The notes: generated by a model from the sequence alone, not told the origin. Counted from the first letter of the stretch, positions 21,138 through 32,673 are shown. The stretch: 64,000 bases of DNA from Anthostomella pinea (GCA_963556695.1 CAUWAG010000010.1:6076001-6140000), one strand, 5' to 3'. Numbers and translations: made by a program.

Positions 21138-23867
21138 ATGGATAGCCCGCGCATCCTCTTCATCGATGCTTACGACTCCTTCAGCAACAACATCGTCTCT
21201 CTCCTAACGACTGTCCTGGACGCCGAAGTTGATATCCTACCCATCGACCCGCCTCATCTCAACCCCAAAAATCCAAGCTTCAAAGACGACCTAAGCAGCG
21301 AACTTCGCCGCTATGACGCCGTGGTATGCGGCCCGGGCCCCGGCTCGCCCGGCGTGGACCAGGATGTCGGACTGATGAAGCATGTCTGGGATCTCGGAGC
21401 CAAGGACATGGTTCCCATCCTGGGCATCTGTCTGGGGTTTCAGAGCCTGGTAGTCAGCTGCGGCGGGTTGGTCAAGAAGCTTAGAACCGGCCTTCACGGC
21501 ATGATTCGCGCCATCGATCACCTGAATGAAGGATCCAGCCAGCAAGACGGGAACATATTTTATGGAGTCCCTCCTTTCAAGGCTACTTTGTACCACAGTC
21601 TTCATGCTGATATCGGACAAGAGTCGATTCTCGCTGAGAATTGGACCGAATCTCGATGGAAATCCCTGGCTCATCTGCCTGATATTGTGCCCCTGGCGTG
21701 GACGTACGAGGACCGAGGCGATGTGACGGAGCGTATTCTCATGGGATTGAAGCACAGAAGGAAACCCTCGTGGGGTCTGCAGTACCACCCTGAATCGATT
21801 TGCACCGAGAGTACGGGTCACCAGGTCATCCGAAACTGGTTCGACGCAGCACTGCGGTGGAATCGCGAGGCCGGCCGAAAGACCGATCGCAGCCCCTCTC
21901 AATTTGACGGCACGAAGAAAATGCGCAGGATCAGTATATGGGACATTGACGAGGGCAACACTGCATTGAAACAGAGCGTGGACAACTTTCGCATATGGGC
22001 CGACGGCGGCAGCCAGCTTGCCACCTTCGGACTAAACGCCAACCACATGTCGCGGGTCCTGAACCTCCCAGAACATATCGAAGTCCCAGATCTCGTCGAG
22101 ATGATCCAAGGGGCTGGACGAGAATACATCATTCTCGACTCGGCAAGCGCAAAGGCGGGCAAGATCGGGGACGATGTACGAGGTCGGTACAGTATCATCG
22201 CCCTGGACGTCGACGGGGCGTTGAAGCTGGAGTACAGAACAGGCAACAGACATGTCACTGCCCGTCTTTCACGAACCGCAGCGCCATCCCCGCAGACCGT
22301 ATCGGAAACGATCAAGCTGGGTGCGCACCAGACGATCTGGCAATTGCTATCCGAGTTCTGGACCAGGAGGAAGACCCAAGGTGAGGACTATGCCCCGACG
22401 CCATTCTTGGGCGGCTTCATGGGCTACTGCACGTACGAGCTTGGTCTGGAGGGTATCGACGTCAAGTTGCGTGAGCAGAGACGCCATGAAAGGCCAGATC
22501 TCTGCTTCGCCTGGGTCACCAAGAGTCTTATCGTCGACCACCTCGACGCTACCGTACGCATCCAGTGTCTGTCGCAATCAGAGTCGATGGCCCAGACATG
22601 GCTCAACTCGGTTGCTGAAGGGCTCTTGGGTTCATCTATGTGGTCGCAAGGGCTGCGAAGGGAAGCTACCCAAAACCTGGACATCGACGAACCGACGCCG
22701 CCTCGCACACCTACGACCGAGCCCACCAAGACGCAAATCCAGATCCCGGACGCCGACGAATACGAGGCCAAGGTCCGTCTGTGTCAGGACTACATCGCCT
22801 CGGGCGACTCGTACGAGCTATGTCTCACAGACCAAACGCTCATCACCCGCCCAAGGAGCCCCCAAACCACCGACTCCATCTCCCCCGCTTCCTCCTCCTC
22901 CTCCTCCTCCTGGACCCTCTACCGCACCCTCCGCGCCACCCAGCCCGCCCCCTTCGGCTCCTACCTCCGCCTAGGCGGCGCGACCCTAATCAGCAGCTCG
23001 CCGGAGCGGTTCCTCGAGTACGACGCCGCGGGGCTGTGCTCGATGCGGCCCATGAAGGGCACAGTGCGCAAGTCCGCTTCGTCATTAGGAGGAGTATCGG
23101 AAGGAGTATCGACGCTGGCGCAAGCCGAGCGCATCCTGCACGTGCCCAAGGAGGAGGCCGAGAACCTGATGATCGTCGACCTGGTGCGCCACGACCTGCA
23201 CGGCGTGTGCGGGCCCGGCCGCGTCGCCGTGCCGCGGTTGTTGGTCGTTGAGGAGTATGCTAGTGTTTTTCAGATGGTCAGTGTGGTTGAGGGACGGTTG
23301 CCGTTGCCGCAGTTTTCAACAACAACAACAACAACACCAGCTGAGAGTAGTGATAGTGGTGGAAGTGGTGAGAGACAACAACAGCTCACAGGCCTCGACG
23401 TCCTAGCCGCCAGCCTCCCGCCCGGCAGCATGACCGGCGCGCCCAAGAAGCGCAGCTGCGAGATCTTACAGGAGGTCGAAGTTGGGGGCCCACACACCCA
23501 CACCCGCGAGCGCAGCCTGTACTCGGGCGTCGTGGGCTATATGGACGTCACGGGCCGCGGCGATTGGAGCGTCACCATACGGAGTTTGTTGCGATGGGAC
23601 GACGAGGAGGTCGTTTATATTCCTGTTCCCAGAAACGCCCACGCTGGCTGCGGGGACAACGGCGTTGAGGGTCAGGATGGAGACCGGAGTAAAGATGAGA
23701 ATGGGGTAGGGGATAGGAGTGGCAAGGGTCACCGGCAGAGACAGGAGCTGGAGGTATGGCATATAGGCGCCGGCGGTGCCGTGACGGCGCTGAGCACGCC
23801 GGAGGGCGAGAGGGAGGAGATGTTCACCAAGCTCAAGGGGCCGCTGGGTGTTTTTGAGCGGTTCTGA
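21138..23867 (+). CDS. ABZ1: Aminodeoxychorismate synthase (PabA-PabB fusion)
   Basis: Makes 4-amino-4-deoxychorismate from chorismate and glutamine, the first step to p-aminobenzoate and folate. The 909-aa product starts at ATG 21138; no intron is needed. The N-terminal glutamine amidotransferase (about 1-260) shows CGPGPGSPG, the nucleophile in GICLG (Cys98) and the HPE pair (His217, Glu219). The C-terminal chorismate-binding half shows SSSPERFL, MKGTVRK, a DLVRHDLHGV segment, PPGSMTGAPKKRSCEIL and IGAGGAVTALSTPEGE. Lysine in the MKGT box distinguishes PabB-type enzymes from anthranilate synthase, which has alanine there. Low-complexity Ser-, Pro- and Gly-rich insertions (for example near 22880, 23310 and 23640) make it longer than the yeast enzyme. 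Probably cytosolic. Confidence 0.95.
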   Translation: MDSPRILFIDAYDSFSNNIVSLLTTVLDAEVDILPIDPPHLNPKNPSFKDDLSSELRRYDAVVCGPGPGSPGVDQDVGLMKHVWDLGAKDMVPILGICLGFQSLVVSCGGLVKKLRTGLHGMIRAIDHLNEGSSQQDGNIFYGVPPFKATLYHSLHADIGQESILAENWTESRWKSLAHLPDIVPLAWTYEDRGDVTERILMGLKHRRKPSWGLQYHPESICTESTGHQVIRNWFDAALRWNREAGRKTDRSPSQFDGTKKMRRISIWDIDEGNTALKQSVDNFRIWADGGSQLATFGLNANHMSRVLNLPEHIEVPDLVEMIQGAGREYIILDSASAKAGKIGDDVRGRYSIIALDVDGALKLEYRTGNRHVTARLSRTAAPSPQTVSETIKLGAHQTIWQLLSEFWTRRKTQGEDYAPTPFLGGFMGYCTYELGLEGIDVKLREQRRHERPDLCFAWVTKSLIVDHLDATVRIQCLSQSESMAQTWLNSVAEGLLGSSMWSQGLRREATQNLDIDEPTPPRTPTTEPTKTQIQIPDADEYEAKVRLCQDYIASGDSYELCLTDQTLITRPRSPQTTDSISPASSSSSSSWTLYRTLRATQPAPFGSYLRLGGATLISSSPERFLEYDAAGLCSMRPMKGTVRKSASSLGGVSEGVSTLAQAERILHVPKEEAENLMIVDLVRHDLHGVCGPGRVAVPRLLVVEEYASVFQMVSVVEGRLPLPQFSTTTTTTPAESSDSGGSGERQQQLTGLDVLAASLPPGSMTGAPKKRSCEILQEVEVGGPHTHTRERSLYSGVVGYMDVTGRGDWSVTIRSLLRWDDEEVVYIPVPRNAHAGCGDNGVEGQDGDRSKDENGVGDRSGKGHRQRQELEVWHIGAGGAVTALSTPEGEREEMFTKLKGPLGVFERF

Positions 23868-24196
23868 GGCTACCTCAACAACAGTTCGATTTTCTCTGTG
23901 ATTTCGGGGCGTTGGCGTACATATATCAATGCTTGTACAAACGAGGCTCATGGCGACGGATCAGGTGTATTTCACATACGCCGACTAAACTAGAGATGGG
24001 AAAAGCAGCAATTGCAGGTCAGGCGGGGGACGTGGCTATTCATCATGGAGTCCCAATTCAACAACTGGTTTGATCTCAGAGAAACATCGCTCCATTTTTG
24101 TTAAGGGTCTATGTATGGCATACACAGTGTTCTTACATACAGATCTTGTCTAAAGCTTCGAGATAGCTAGCTAAGAAACAACGAAAAGCATTGGGC

Positions 24197-26793
24197 TCAT
24201 AGCTCATCTCTGGAATGGCTGCTGGATCCACTCAGCTCATCCATGGCCATGATCTTAACCACCAGACTCGTCCACCCCGTGAAGTGCTGCGTCCGCTGTC
24301 CCTGGCCAGTCTCCGGGTTGTACTGCTCCCACGCGAACCCCGTCTCCTCCCAGCTCTTATATACGGTTTCGATGATGTTATGTCGGAGGCGGTTGTATAG
24401 GTCCTTGGCCTTTGCAGCGTATGGACCGCCTTTAAGGGCGTAGCGCTGGTGGGATGTCAGTTTTTAGAACAGCCCGAAAGTCAGTGAGTAACGATGGCAA
24501 AAAGCTCGACTTACGCGGAGTTGCACAATGGCAAGGTAGTTGATATTGATCCATACGGGGCTGCGCCAGTAGTTTTCGTCCGTGCCATAGAATTCGGACT
24601 TCTTGCTTAGACTGCGGATTCCGTGGGGACTGAACAGTTCTTCCTCGTCGCCAAGAAGGTCAAGGAGCTTGCCGAGCTTGAAGTCGTCGTGTTGTAGCAG
24701 GCCCATAAGGAGTGGGAACAGGGTCACATAACCCTTGTGGCATACTAGCGTGTGCTCTTCAAAGTCGTCGATTGTGGCATCGCAAAAGGTCTCTTCTGAA
24801 TTGGACCAGTGAAGGTCCTCTAGGTTGCGCACGATGCCGTTGTAGGCTTTGTCGTATTCTTGGACATCCTCAGGGAGGCCTACGAAATCGGCAATCTTGG
24901 CCAGGGTCCGAGTCATCATGCCCATCCATGAGATTAGATCGAGGTGGAGCTCACCAGGGTGAGGGGGTTGTGGTCGAGGGTAGTCATCAAGGCCACTTGT
25001 CAAGATGTGTTGGACAGAACGTCCTCGCCATCGGTAGGCTTCCTTGGTTGAAAATGCCTCTCGGTCGTACCCTGTAATGTCACCATATTGGGTCTTTCTG
25101 AACCACAGGTACTGGCGTCGAAGAAGAGGATACAAGCTGCGAAGGTATTCGACTCCCAGTTCCGGGTTATCGGTGTGAGCACTCTCGAGAGACTCGCCCT
25201 GCGACAGTCGTTCCTTACCAGAACCCCCGCTGCCGTTCACCTTCTGAAGCTTCTCAGTGAACGCTTCCAGAACCAAGTAGAGTGTTGGCGGGTTGGCGTA
25301 GTGCGGGTATTGGACCTGGAACTCCGCTGGAACCTTGCTTCGAGCTTCATCGCCCAGGATTTGTTCTCGTGCAATCCAGCCATCCTCATCCATCAAATTG
25401 TACCAGCTCTTCACGATCTCAAGCGTGAGGTCGATATCCCAGTCAACAATGGGAAGTAGGTGGAAGCCTTCATCCCACAGAAAGCCCCGTGGGAAGAAAG
25501 GTCGAGATGGAATACTGGAGAATAGTTCGTAGGGCCCCTCGAGTTGCTCCTGCCTGCGACCACGAGCCTCTGCAGTCTCCTCCCAGAACCCTTCGTTCTC
25601 CTCGTCATACTCAGACGCATAAGATCTGTCGACCACATGCTGACCGTAGAAGTACCCTATACCTCCTGCCAAATTCGACAACATGCTTCTTCCGAACTTG
25701 CGATACTTGTCAGCCTTGAAAGGTGCCTGCGGGGCGAAGATATCCGAGAATTTCTCGTTGAATGCTTCGGTTGTCGTCTTTATCTCGCGAGTCAAATCCT
25801 CACTCGTGGTATCCTTGCCAGCTGAACCGCTGGAGAACAACATGTCGAACTCGAAAGGTCCCTCGAACACTTTCTGCACAATGTGCACATTTCCGATATT
25901 GGGCTTGTTTGGAAGCTGATACACTTGCCATGGGGGCGGAGCATTCTCCGGTCCGAACTCCTTGATGATCTCGTCCACGCCTACTTTGAGTTGCTGGAAT
26001 ATGATGCTCTTGGCCTGCCATAGATGCTCTTCGGGCAAAGTCAACGACGTCACAGTCGTCTTCTCGAGGTCTCTGAGATCGGTTGCAGCATGGTCGCTAG
26101 AAGGGTGGCTACCTTTGCCCTTGGTGACGACTAGCTTGTAATCCCCGAGAACACCAGATTTACCCGCGAAGGTGACATCGCCATCGAATCCTGTGTCGGA
26201 ACCGTCCCCGGCAACCTCAAGAGCTTCGCCAAGAGCTTCTGAAGCAATGTAGAACATGACTGTAGTCTTCAGGTCGGATGGGGCATCTTCACGAGGTTCG
26301 CCCTTGATCCGAGCAGCCCAACTTCCGCCGTGACCACCTCCTGGCACCTTGACGAATGTGGTTGTTATATCGATCTTGTTTCCCGCATCGTGAATTGACT
26401 GAACGCCTCCCTTCCGAGTGTCGTATTCCTCCCAGCCATATCCAGCCATGCCCTCGTTCTGTTCGCAGGTGTAGCGGAAGCCTAGCAGAGATGGTGGTCA
26501 GCATGTCGCCAGCCGCTGTCCTACTCAAACAGGGGTTGCCTACTGCTTTGAACATCGACATAGTTATCAACCTTGGCCCATAGCAAACCAGTTGCCAAGC
26601 TCTTGGGTAACCTTGGGCGAACGCCGAAGTACAGATTGGGTCGGTATGGCCCCCATAGGAGGCTCTGGTTGTTCAAGCGGCCAATCTCGCCATTGAGAAG
26701 ACCTTCGTCTTGCGCCGCAACAGCAGAGCTCTGCCAGCTCAGGGCAAAGAAAAGTAAAGACAGCCAAGCTGTCAATTGGCTCGGAAATGCCAT
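24197..26793 (-). CDS. CWH41: Mannosyl-oligosaccharide glucosidase I (GH63), ER
   Basis: Removes the outermost alpha-1,2-glucose from Glc3Man9GlcNAc2 on new glycoproteins. Exons 26544-26793, 24515-26481 and 24197-24445 (introns of 62 and 69 bp) give 821 aa. It opens with a signal peptide or anchor (MAFPSQLTAWLSLLFFALSW...). Family landmarks include LLWGPYRPNLYFGVRPR near residue 45, QNEGMAGYGWEEYD near 91, FFPRGFLWDEGFHLLP (general-acid region, about 415-427), NYWRSPVWININYLAI, and FAWEQYNPETGQGQRTQHF near the end (catalytic-base region). The last four residues are RDEL, an HDEL-like retention signal. It converges with aminodeoxychorismate synthase, with stop codons about 330 bp apart. Confidence 0.95.
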
Positions 26794-27283
26794 GGCAACA
26801 TCGGACGAGTGAAAGAACGGAACGTCACAGAGCTCTCCACCATGCGACGGGAATGCAGAGCTTGGTAGCAGTAGTTGGTCGTTGGGAGTCGCTGATCGTG
26901 AATTGGAATGAACACGGTTTTGAGTTGGAGAAGCTCCCGATCAATTGAATTGGATTTGACGTCAGCTCAAGGGTCCAGGCCGCGTCTGCGACCGCCAAGA
27001 TTATCGGACGCTAAGATAAAGGATGCCCCTCGCGCTTCAAGCTCCACCTGCAGTGGGGTGGCAACTGTTCCTGGCGCGTATGTTCCACTTTAAATATTTG
27101 GAGCTCCGGCCTCAACCTCCAAGGCCCAAAGCTCGGCGACATCCCTTCAGCATATCGGAGCTACATCTCGTCCCTTCGCCCTTCCAGCATCCATTCGGTG
27201 CAGACAGATCAATTTAACCAGGCATCTTCTGCGCACCGTTATCGCTACAGAAGCCCTTGGCTTCTACTTACGGCATCGACAAT

Positions 27284-28219
27284 ATGGCCGACCAAGCTCG
27301 CCGAGGTAGAAATCGCCCCGATAGTAGGCAAATGTGGGACGAGTCCGACCGTCGCAACCGCGGTCCAGGCGCTCGAGATCGGAGAGATAACCGCGACCGT
27401 CAGCGAGACGATGGTCCCCGCGATCGCGATCGTCGGTACCGCTCCAGATCTAGATCACCTCAAACAGGAGGCCGCCGCGATGGAAACCGCTCCCACTCTC
27501 TTGACCGCAGAGACAGGGATCGCGATTCGGACAAGAACAAACCGCGCGAACCAGAGAGAACACGTGGTCGGGGGAGGGACTCGCGGCGCGACGATGGTCG
27601 CCGGGACCGGCCACGAAATCGAGAGGACGAGTATCACCCGACCGAGAGCGCAATCCCTAAAGGTATATCTCGCGATAAAGTCATGACACAAGTTCTTACC
27701 AATAACGCTGACGCGATTCAAGGCCCAGCGCGACACAGCAACCCGCGACGCTCAGCATCGCCAACTCGAAGTCCCCTGGGCAAGTCAGAACGCAGTGCGC
27801 AGAACTCGCCCCTTCCTACGAGGTCGAAACCGGGCGATAGAGGCACAAATTCCTCCTTGTCATTCAAAGTAGGAAAGCACGATGATGATACTGGCCGTGG
27901 AAGCAGAGGCAAAGGCAGGGAGAAGGACGATAAACGGGAGACGCCGGAACACGACACTAATCTCGCCAAGGAGAGAAAAGACACGCCGGGTTCTGAGGGC
28001 GAAGCGATGGACGAGGACGAAGACGAGGACCTTGTCGTTGAAGATGACGGACTAAGCGCCATGCAAGCCATGATGGGTTTCGGTGGGTTCGGCACTACCA
28101 AAGGGACCAAGGTGGCCGGTAACAATGCTGGTGCGATACGGAAGGAGAAGAAGACCGAGTATCGTCAGTATATGAACCGTGTCGGTGGTTTCAACCGACC
28201 TTTGAGTCCCGGCCGATAA
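27284..28219 (+). CDS. SNRNP27-like U4/U6.U5 tri-snRNP protein
   Basis: A 311-aa RS/RD-rich protein. Residues 1-110 or so are Arg-Asp/Arg-Ser repeats, the middle is acidic, and the last 50 or so form the diagnostic SNRNP27 domain (AMMGFGGFGTTKGTKV, then KTEYRQYMNRVGGFNRPLSP). This family is a component of the spliceosomal tri-snRNP. The ATG at 27284 is chosen because upstream in-frame codons begin with TTG. A 60-bp in-frame segment (about 27662-27721) has GTATAT, GCTGAC and a terminal CAAG, so it may be an intron; with no stop and a length divisible by three, both forms would be translatable. Divergent from the glucosidase I gene, with 490 bp between start codons. Confidence 0.88.
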   Translation: MADQARRGRNRPDSRQMWDESDRRNRGPGARDRRDNRDRQRDDGPRDRDRRYRSRSRSPQTGGRRDGNRSHSLDRRDRDRDSDKNKPREPERTRGRGRDSRRDDGRRDRPRNREDEYHPTESAIPKGISRDKVMTQVLTNNADAIQGPARHSNPRRSASPTRSPLGKSERSAQNSPLPTRSKPGDRGTNSSLSFKVGKHDDDTGRGSRGKGREKDDKRETPEHDTNLAKERKDTPGSEGEAMDEDEDEDLVVEDDGLSAMQAMMGFGGFGTTKGTKVAGNNAGAIRKEKKTEYRQYMNRVGGFNRPLSPGR

Positions 28220-29543
28220 GCTGGTGTGTTCAACGCATGGCAATAGGTCGTGACGGTGAGGAACTCGTGCTTCAGTGGGCATATCAAGTTGAGTCAGTCC
28301 TTGTCGTGGAGTCAAGTAACTGATTAGGGCATATCACCAGCTAGTTGGAAGGTTTTATGTTTGAGGGCTTGCCTCTTTTGCAAATACAGTCGAGGTGAAT
28401 TGATACCCTTTATTTCAGACTCTCATATGTCCAAGTCAACGTGCTGAAGGATAACATTTGTTGAGGATGCATTCTAGCGGACAGGAGCCTACATATACGC
28501 TTGACTGGTAACTGCAAAGCCGTCGAACAGTGGAATGATCGCACATGGTAAGCAGTTCTCGCAATGCCAACGGGTCATAATAAGCAACAAATTGCTCCTT
28601 ATTCGGCTGATTCTTCTCAGTTGCCTAAGTTTGCTTTGAAGCGGCAGCATCTGGGCTGAGTTTAGTATGGAGGCAAGTGGTAGCCAGCTGCGTGGCTGAG
28701 CATGGCGACCCAATTTGCAACCGACTGAAGCCCAGTGGGTAGTTTTGAAACTAAAGGTGATCCATTAAAGACCTTATTAGAGTTCACCAGATTAACTGAA
28801 CTGAGCTCTTTTTAAAGACGCCTCAACCATTTGAGTTGAGCGAGTTTCCAAAATGGATAACAGGTGGCGCATCTTACGGTATTTGCGACTTGCCTCCCGG
28901 CTAGGGCAAGGTCTTCAATGCCTTCCAGCGAGCTCGATCCGTACAGAACTTTATAGTCGCCATTGCAATCAAACGAGTACTGGTATGAGAAACAATCGGA
29001 GACTGGCGAGCTTGACTGGTGCTCATTCTGGATATCCCCATTACCCCTGAGCATGTTTATGGTTACTTGAAAGTTAAACATGAATTCTGCTCATATGGGC
29101 GTTAAAGTTTACCTGAACCAACATGGAAGACTTCAAGTCTCGCCGACTATTAAATACCTGCCCTGGATTGTTCTGTTCTGGCATTCTTTCCTCCCATCAT
29201 TAATTCATTCTTCCACCTGCAAGTCAACCTGTCACCACCAACATCTGCACTCAACCTCGAGTCCCAACTATCTATGAACAGACCGCAACCATGCTCCGTC
29301 AATCTCTTCGCCGACTGCGACCTAGCAGCATCTCCCGGAATGTCTCGATGCTTCCGGCAAGCTACGGCGCCGCCGCCTTGCACTATGTAAGCACCTCTGC
29401 GGCAAGATGACCCCTTTTCCAGCGTCGCGAATGACAAAGGAGGCACGATCACCAACCAAGCGGTTGGCATGAATCTTTTTTTCGCAGAACCCTTTGAGTG
29501 AGGTCGTCGGTCCTATGGCAAGTTGCCACCAGACCCCAGAGCC
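28220..29543. other. Intergenic, one weak possible first exon
   Basis: No family-supported gene. At 29291 an ATG opens a basic, Ser/Arg-rich stretch (MLRQSLRRLRPSSISRN...) resembling a mitochondrial presequence. It is followed by a good donor (GTAAGC at 29387) and a possible acceptor after TTTTTTTCGCAG (29487). It may be the first exon of the next gene, but I could not connect them in frame. Confidence 0.35.
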
Positions 29544-30788
29544 ATGTTTCCACAAGGCAGACCCATCAAGTGTCCAGCCTGCCATCCTGATGGGCTGACC
29601 ATCGTCCACATCATTATTTACCTACCACCTATACTTTGTTCCCTTTGCCATGCATACACCCTAACACACCAGCAGTCCAACAATCCCAACATCCCAGACC
29701 CCTGCAACCAATTTCCTCCATCGCAACCACGGGAAAAATCCAAGATAGCCCGCGACATAGAAGCCTACAACTTACAGCTCCAGCGTCGCAGCCGCATCCC
29801 CCTATCCAAGATAGCCCGCGACATAGAAGCCAGCAACGAACTCAAACGCCGCCTCGGCCTGCCCAACACGTGCCGCGCAGGCCCCTACTCACCACCAGAC
29901 CCATGGGAGCACGAGGACGAGCACCGCAAGTACCGCGCACAGCAGCAGTGCAACAACAAACCCCCCAGCCAGCCCAGCCAGCCCAGCCAGCCCAGCCAGC
30001 CGCCACAGTACTGGGCCCTAGACCCGCTATCCAATTTCCCCCCTCCCACTCCCACGCAGTCACAGTCACAGTCACAGTCACCAGCGGGCACCCTGGCGCA
30101 ACTACTCGCCCCAAGAAACTCGCTCAACGAGGAGCTCGGCGACGGCTTCCACCTTGTGTGGGTGCGGCGCAACGGCGCGCCCACCATCGAGCGGCTGGCG
30201 GAGGACTTTGCGCTTATGGCGGAGCGGATGAAGGGCATTGCTGCTGCTACTGGTACTGGCATTGGTACTGGCATTTGTACCGGCACTGCTGCCGCTGAGA
30301 AGACCGCTGCTGAGAAGACTGCCGCCACCGAGAAGACTGCTGCCGAGAAGACCAAAGCAGGCAAGGAAGAAGCAGACAAGGCCGAGAAGAAGAAGAAGGA
30401 CGAAGCCGAGATGCCGGAATGGATAGGCTGGTGCCTAGTGCTTCCCATGATCTGGTGTTTTTTCGTGAGTGGGATCGTGAGTTTATCCCTTCCCTCCTCT
30501 CTATATCCTACCCCGCCCCCTCCTTTCCTTCCCGTCACGTCCCATATCCCATTCCCACGCGATCACGAACGTCGGTCTTGAATTCGTCGTGGGTGATTCG
30601 TCTATATCCCATGCTCGTTGCGGGTACCTCAACACGTATTGACTGACCAGATCATAATGATGGTAAGCGTGGAAGGGCTTGACATTTTCTACGCTTGGCT
30701 TCACAGCTTTGCAGAGGATCGACAAGTTGCCGAGAACCAGAATCCGGGGTGCAGCGGTGACAGCCGCGTGAACGGCAAGTTCACATAA
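29544..30788 (+). CDS. Hypothetical protein, low-complexity with C-terminal membrane segment
   Basis: Not recognised. The long frame from ATG 29544 runs through an in-frame 22-codon duplication (SKIARDIEA occurs twice, near 29740 and 29806), Pro/Gln/Ser repeats, a folded-looking GDGFHLVWVRRNGAPTIERL segment, a Thr/Gly tract, an Ala/Glu/Lys-rich coiled stretch (about 30290-30410) and a hydrophobic segment (WIGWCLVLPMIWCFF). A strong donor GTGAGT follows at 30465. Joining to the acceptor at 30650 (TGACTGACCAG) adds a last exon 30651-30788 ending with TAA. The region 29590-29672 is unlike coding sequence and ends CCCTAACACACCAGCAG, so it may be another intron. The start and 5' structure are therefore uncertain. 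Confidence 0.42.
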
Positions 30789-32580
30789 GGACAGGTCAGA
30801 CCTCGCGTCTGGACTGATTGGGTTGACTGCACGGGATGAAATCTCCACTCAGAGCTGGGTCTGATGTATTAGTATCGTAGTTATTAATACAAAATCCCGC
30901 TCACCCATAGATTTGCTTAGCGCAGAAGACATGTTTGCTACTGCGTGGACTGGCACCAGTACTCGATATAAACACCTTCTCTCTGTTCGTGCTCAAGGCC
31001 CTGATGTTTGACTCCCTTGCCGTGTACCTCTAGGCAGCGAGGCGGCTATTCAAACTCGTCAGGACCTTGGTCCTTCTCGGGGTCAGCCTCAGCTTGCTGT
31101 CCCGCAGTAGTTAGATGCAGTGCGGTTCTGCTGCAGTTCATTGCTTTCGGGCATGCCTTGATGTGTCGGGTCGGAGACCGCTTCTTCAGTGGCTTCGGGG
31201 ATTGATTTAGTTATGAAACTCTTCGACTGGAAAGGAGCAGCCAAACCCAAATATCTCAAAAGACAACAAAAAGCAGAGGCCCCGTGCTGTACGCTAAATA
31301 TAACAAAATAAAACGCCACAAATCATCTCAATCTACCAAAACCTTAACCACGGATGGCGTCCACGGGCTCAGGCCGATGCGTCGCACGCCGAACGGCATG
31401 CGCGCAAAGGGTGGCTTCGGGGCCAGACGCGTCTTCCTCCGCAGTCCGCATGGGGACCGATGGGTCGCACGAATAATAATGGGGATTCGAGGTTCCATCT
31501 GGGATGGTATCGACCTTCCATTCTGACTTGCCTGAGTCCTAGTCAGTCCAGTTTATGAGGGGCCCAGCAGTAACAATCATGTGATCATATGCGGACCAGT
31601 GTGAAGGGTTGATCCGGTACGCCTGGTCCGCACGGATGGGTAGAGTCGTCGAGTCTGAAGTGAAGGAGAATTAATATCGAACGAATGAATGTCAGGTAGA
31701 AGGTGGTTTCAAGAAATGCGGTCAGACAGACCAAGGGCAGACGAAGAAAGCAAAAGTGAATTTCGTAGACGGCAAGCTGGTGTACTGGGAGGTAAAGCCT
31801 ACTTCGTGCTTGTTTCGTGAAGAGTGAAGGAAATTTATGTGCAGGATGTGTACGTGGGATATTCACAAACACATTAGTTGACTCAGGACCCCGCTCATGA
31901 TATGGCACGTTGCCTTGAAGCACTGGGTTCATCTATCAGCTTGATATACAACTCTTCCTTATTAAGTTTGGAAAAGGGAGAGGAAGCATAAGGCCCCATG
32001 TGTGATAGTTAATCGATACCGCTGTACGGTATGGGTGTACCGAAAGCGGTCATAGTTACAGCACTGCATCAGGCCGCCTTCTACTCGACCTCTCACAAGC
32101 CGCTGGAAAATGTCATGGTGAAATAGGCCAAACTGACCATAGGTATAGGAACTGTCCCACTCGGATCAAAAGAGTCCGACGCCCCCAAAAAAATGGTATT
32201 TCCGAGATGACACCACCAAGAATCTGATGAAAGCACCAGCACTATTCAAGTTACATCCACATCACTGGCCACTAGCATTCTTGACAAAGGAGAAGATGCT
32301 GAGTCGCGCGTATCGATGAGAGAAGGGCAATCATAGCAACAGACAGGTTATGTGTCATCAGACGCATTTGTTACACGTTAGGGGGTGATGTCCGGGGTAG
32401 ATACACTAGGGAAACATGGGCACAAGTCCGCTGGCTCCCAGTCAAAGTGAATGTTGACATATTCTTTTTGGAAAAGAACTTCATGGTTCTGGTGTTTGAA
32501 TCGCAGTACAGGTGGCTTGGGATGCTACAACGACCATCCATGGGCATATGCATAAGGGCGGCCAGAGGCCGACAGACATA
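30789..32580. other. Intergenic, no gene seen
   Basis: About 1.8 kb without a recognisable protein or RNA gene. Short frames (for example on the minus strand at 31585-31932) have no motif or splice support. Confidence 0.5.
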
Positions 32581-32673
32581 GCCCGTGTGGTCTAGTGGTT
32601 ATGATTCCTTTCTTACAGGTTGTGCTTCGGCCACCATTAAAGGAGGTGGGTGGTTCGATTCCACCTTCGGGCG
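32581..32673 (+). tRNA. tRNA-Val (UAC) with a 20-nt intron
   Basis: The cloverleaf can be drawn: acceptor GCCCGTG with TTCGGGC (one mismatch, one wobble), D-arm GTC...GAT, anticodon stem CCTTT/AAAGG, variable AGGTG, T-arm GGTGG-TTCGATT-CCACC. With the intron placed one base after the anticodon, as eukaryotic nuclear tRNA introns are, the anticodon is TAC. Internal promoters are good: A box TGGTCTAGTGG and B box GGTTCGATTCC. A TTTTT run at about 32680 serves as polymerase III terminator. The acceptor mismatch leaves some doubt on function and identity. Confidence 0.78.

Noticed and set aside
21291..23251. Several long antisense or frame-shifted frames within aminodeoxychorismate synthase (for example 21291-21902 minus, 22252-22974 plus, 22640-23251 plus)
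   Set aside because: These are shadows of a GC-rich coding region, with Arg/Pro-rich nonsense composition and no motifs.
29885..30538. 217-codon minus-strand frame
   Set aside because: Composition is driven by repeats and it has no motif. The plus-strand frame has an in-frame duplication and a usable last intron, so I kept that one, at low confidence.
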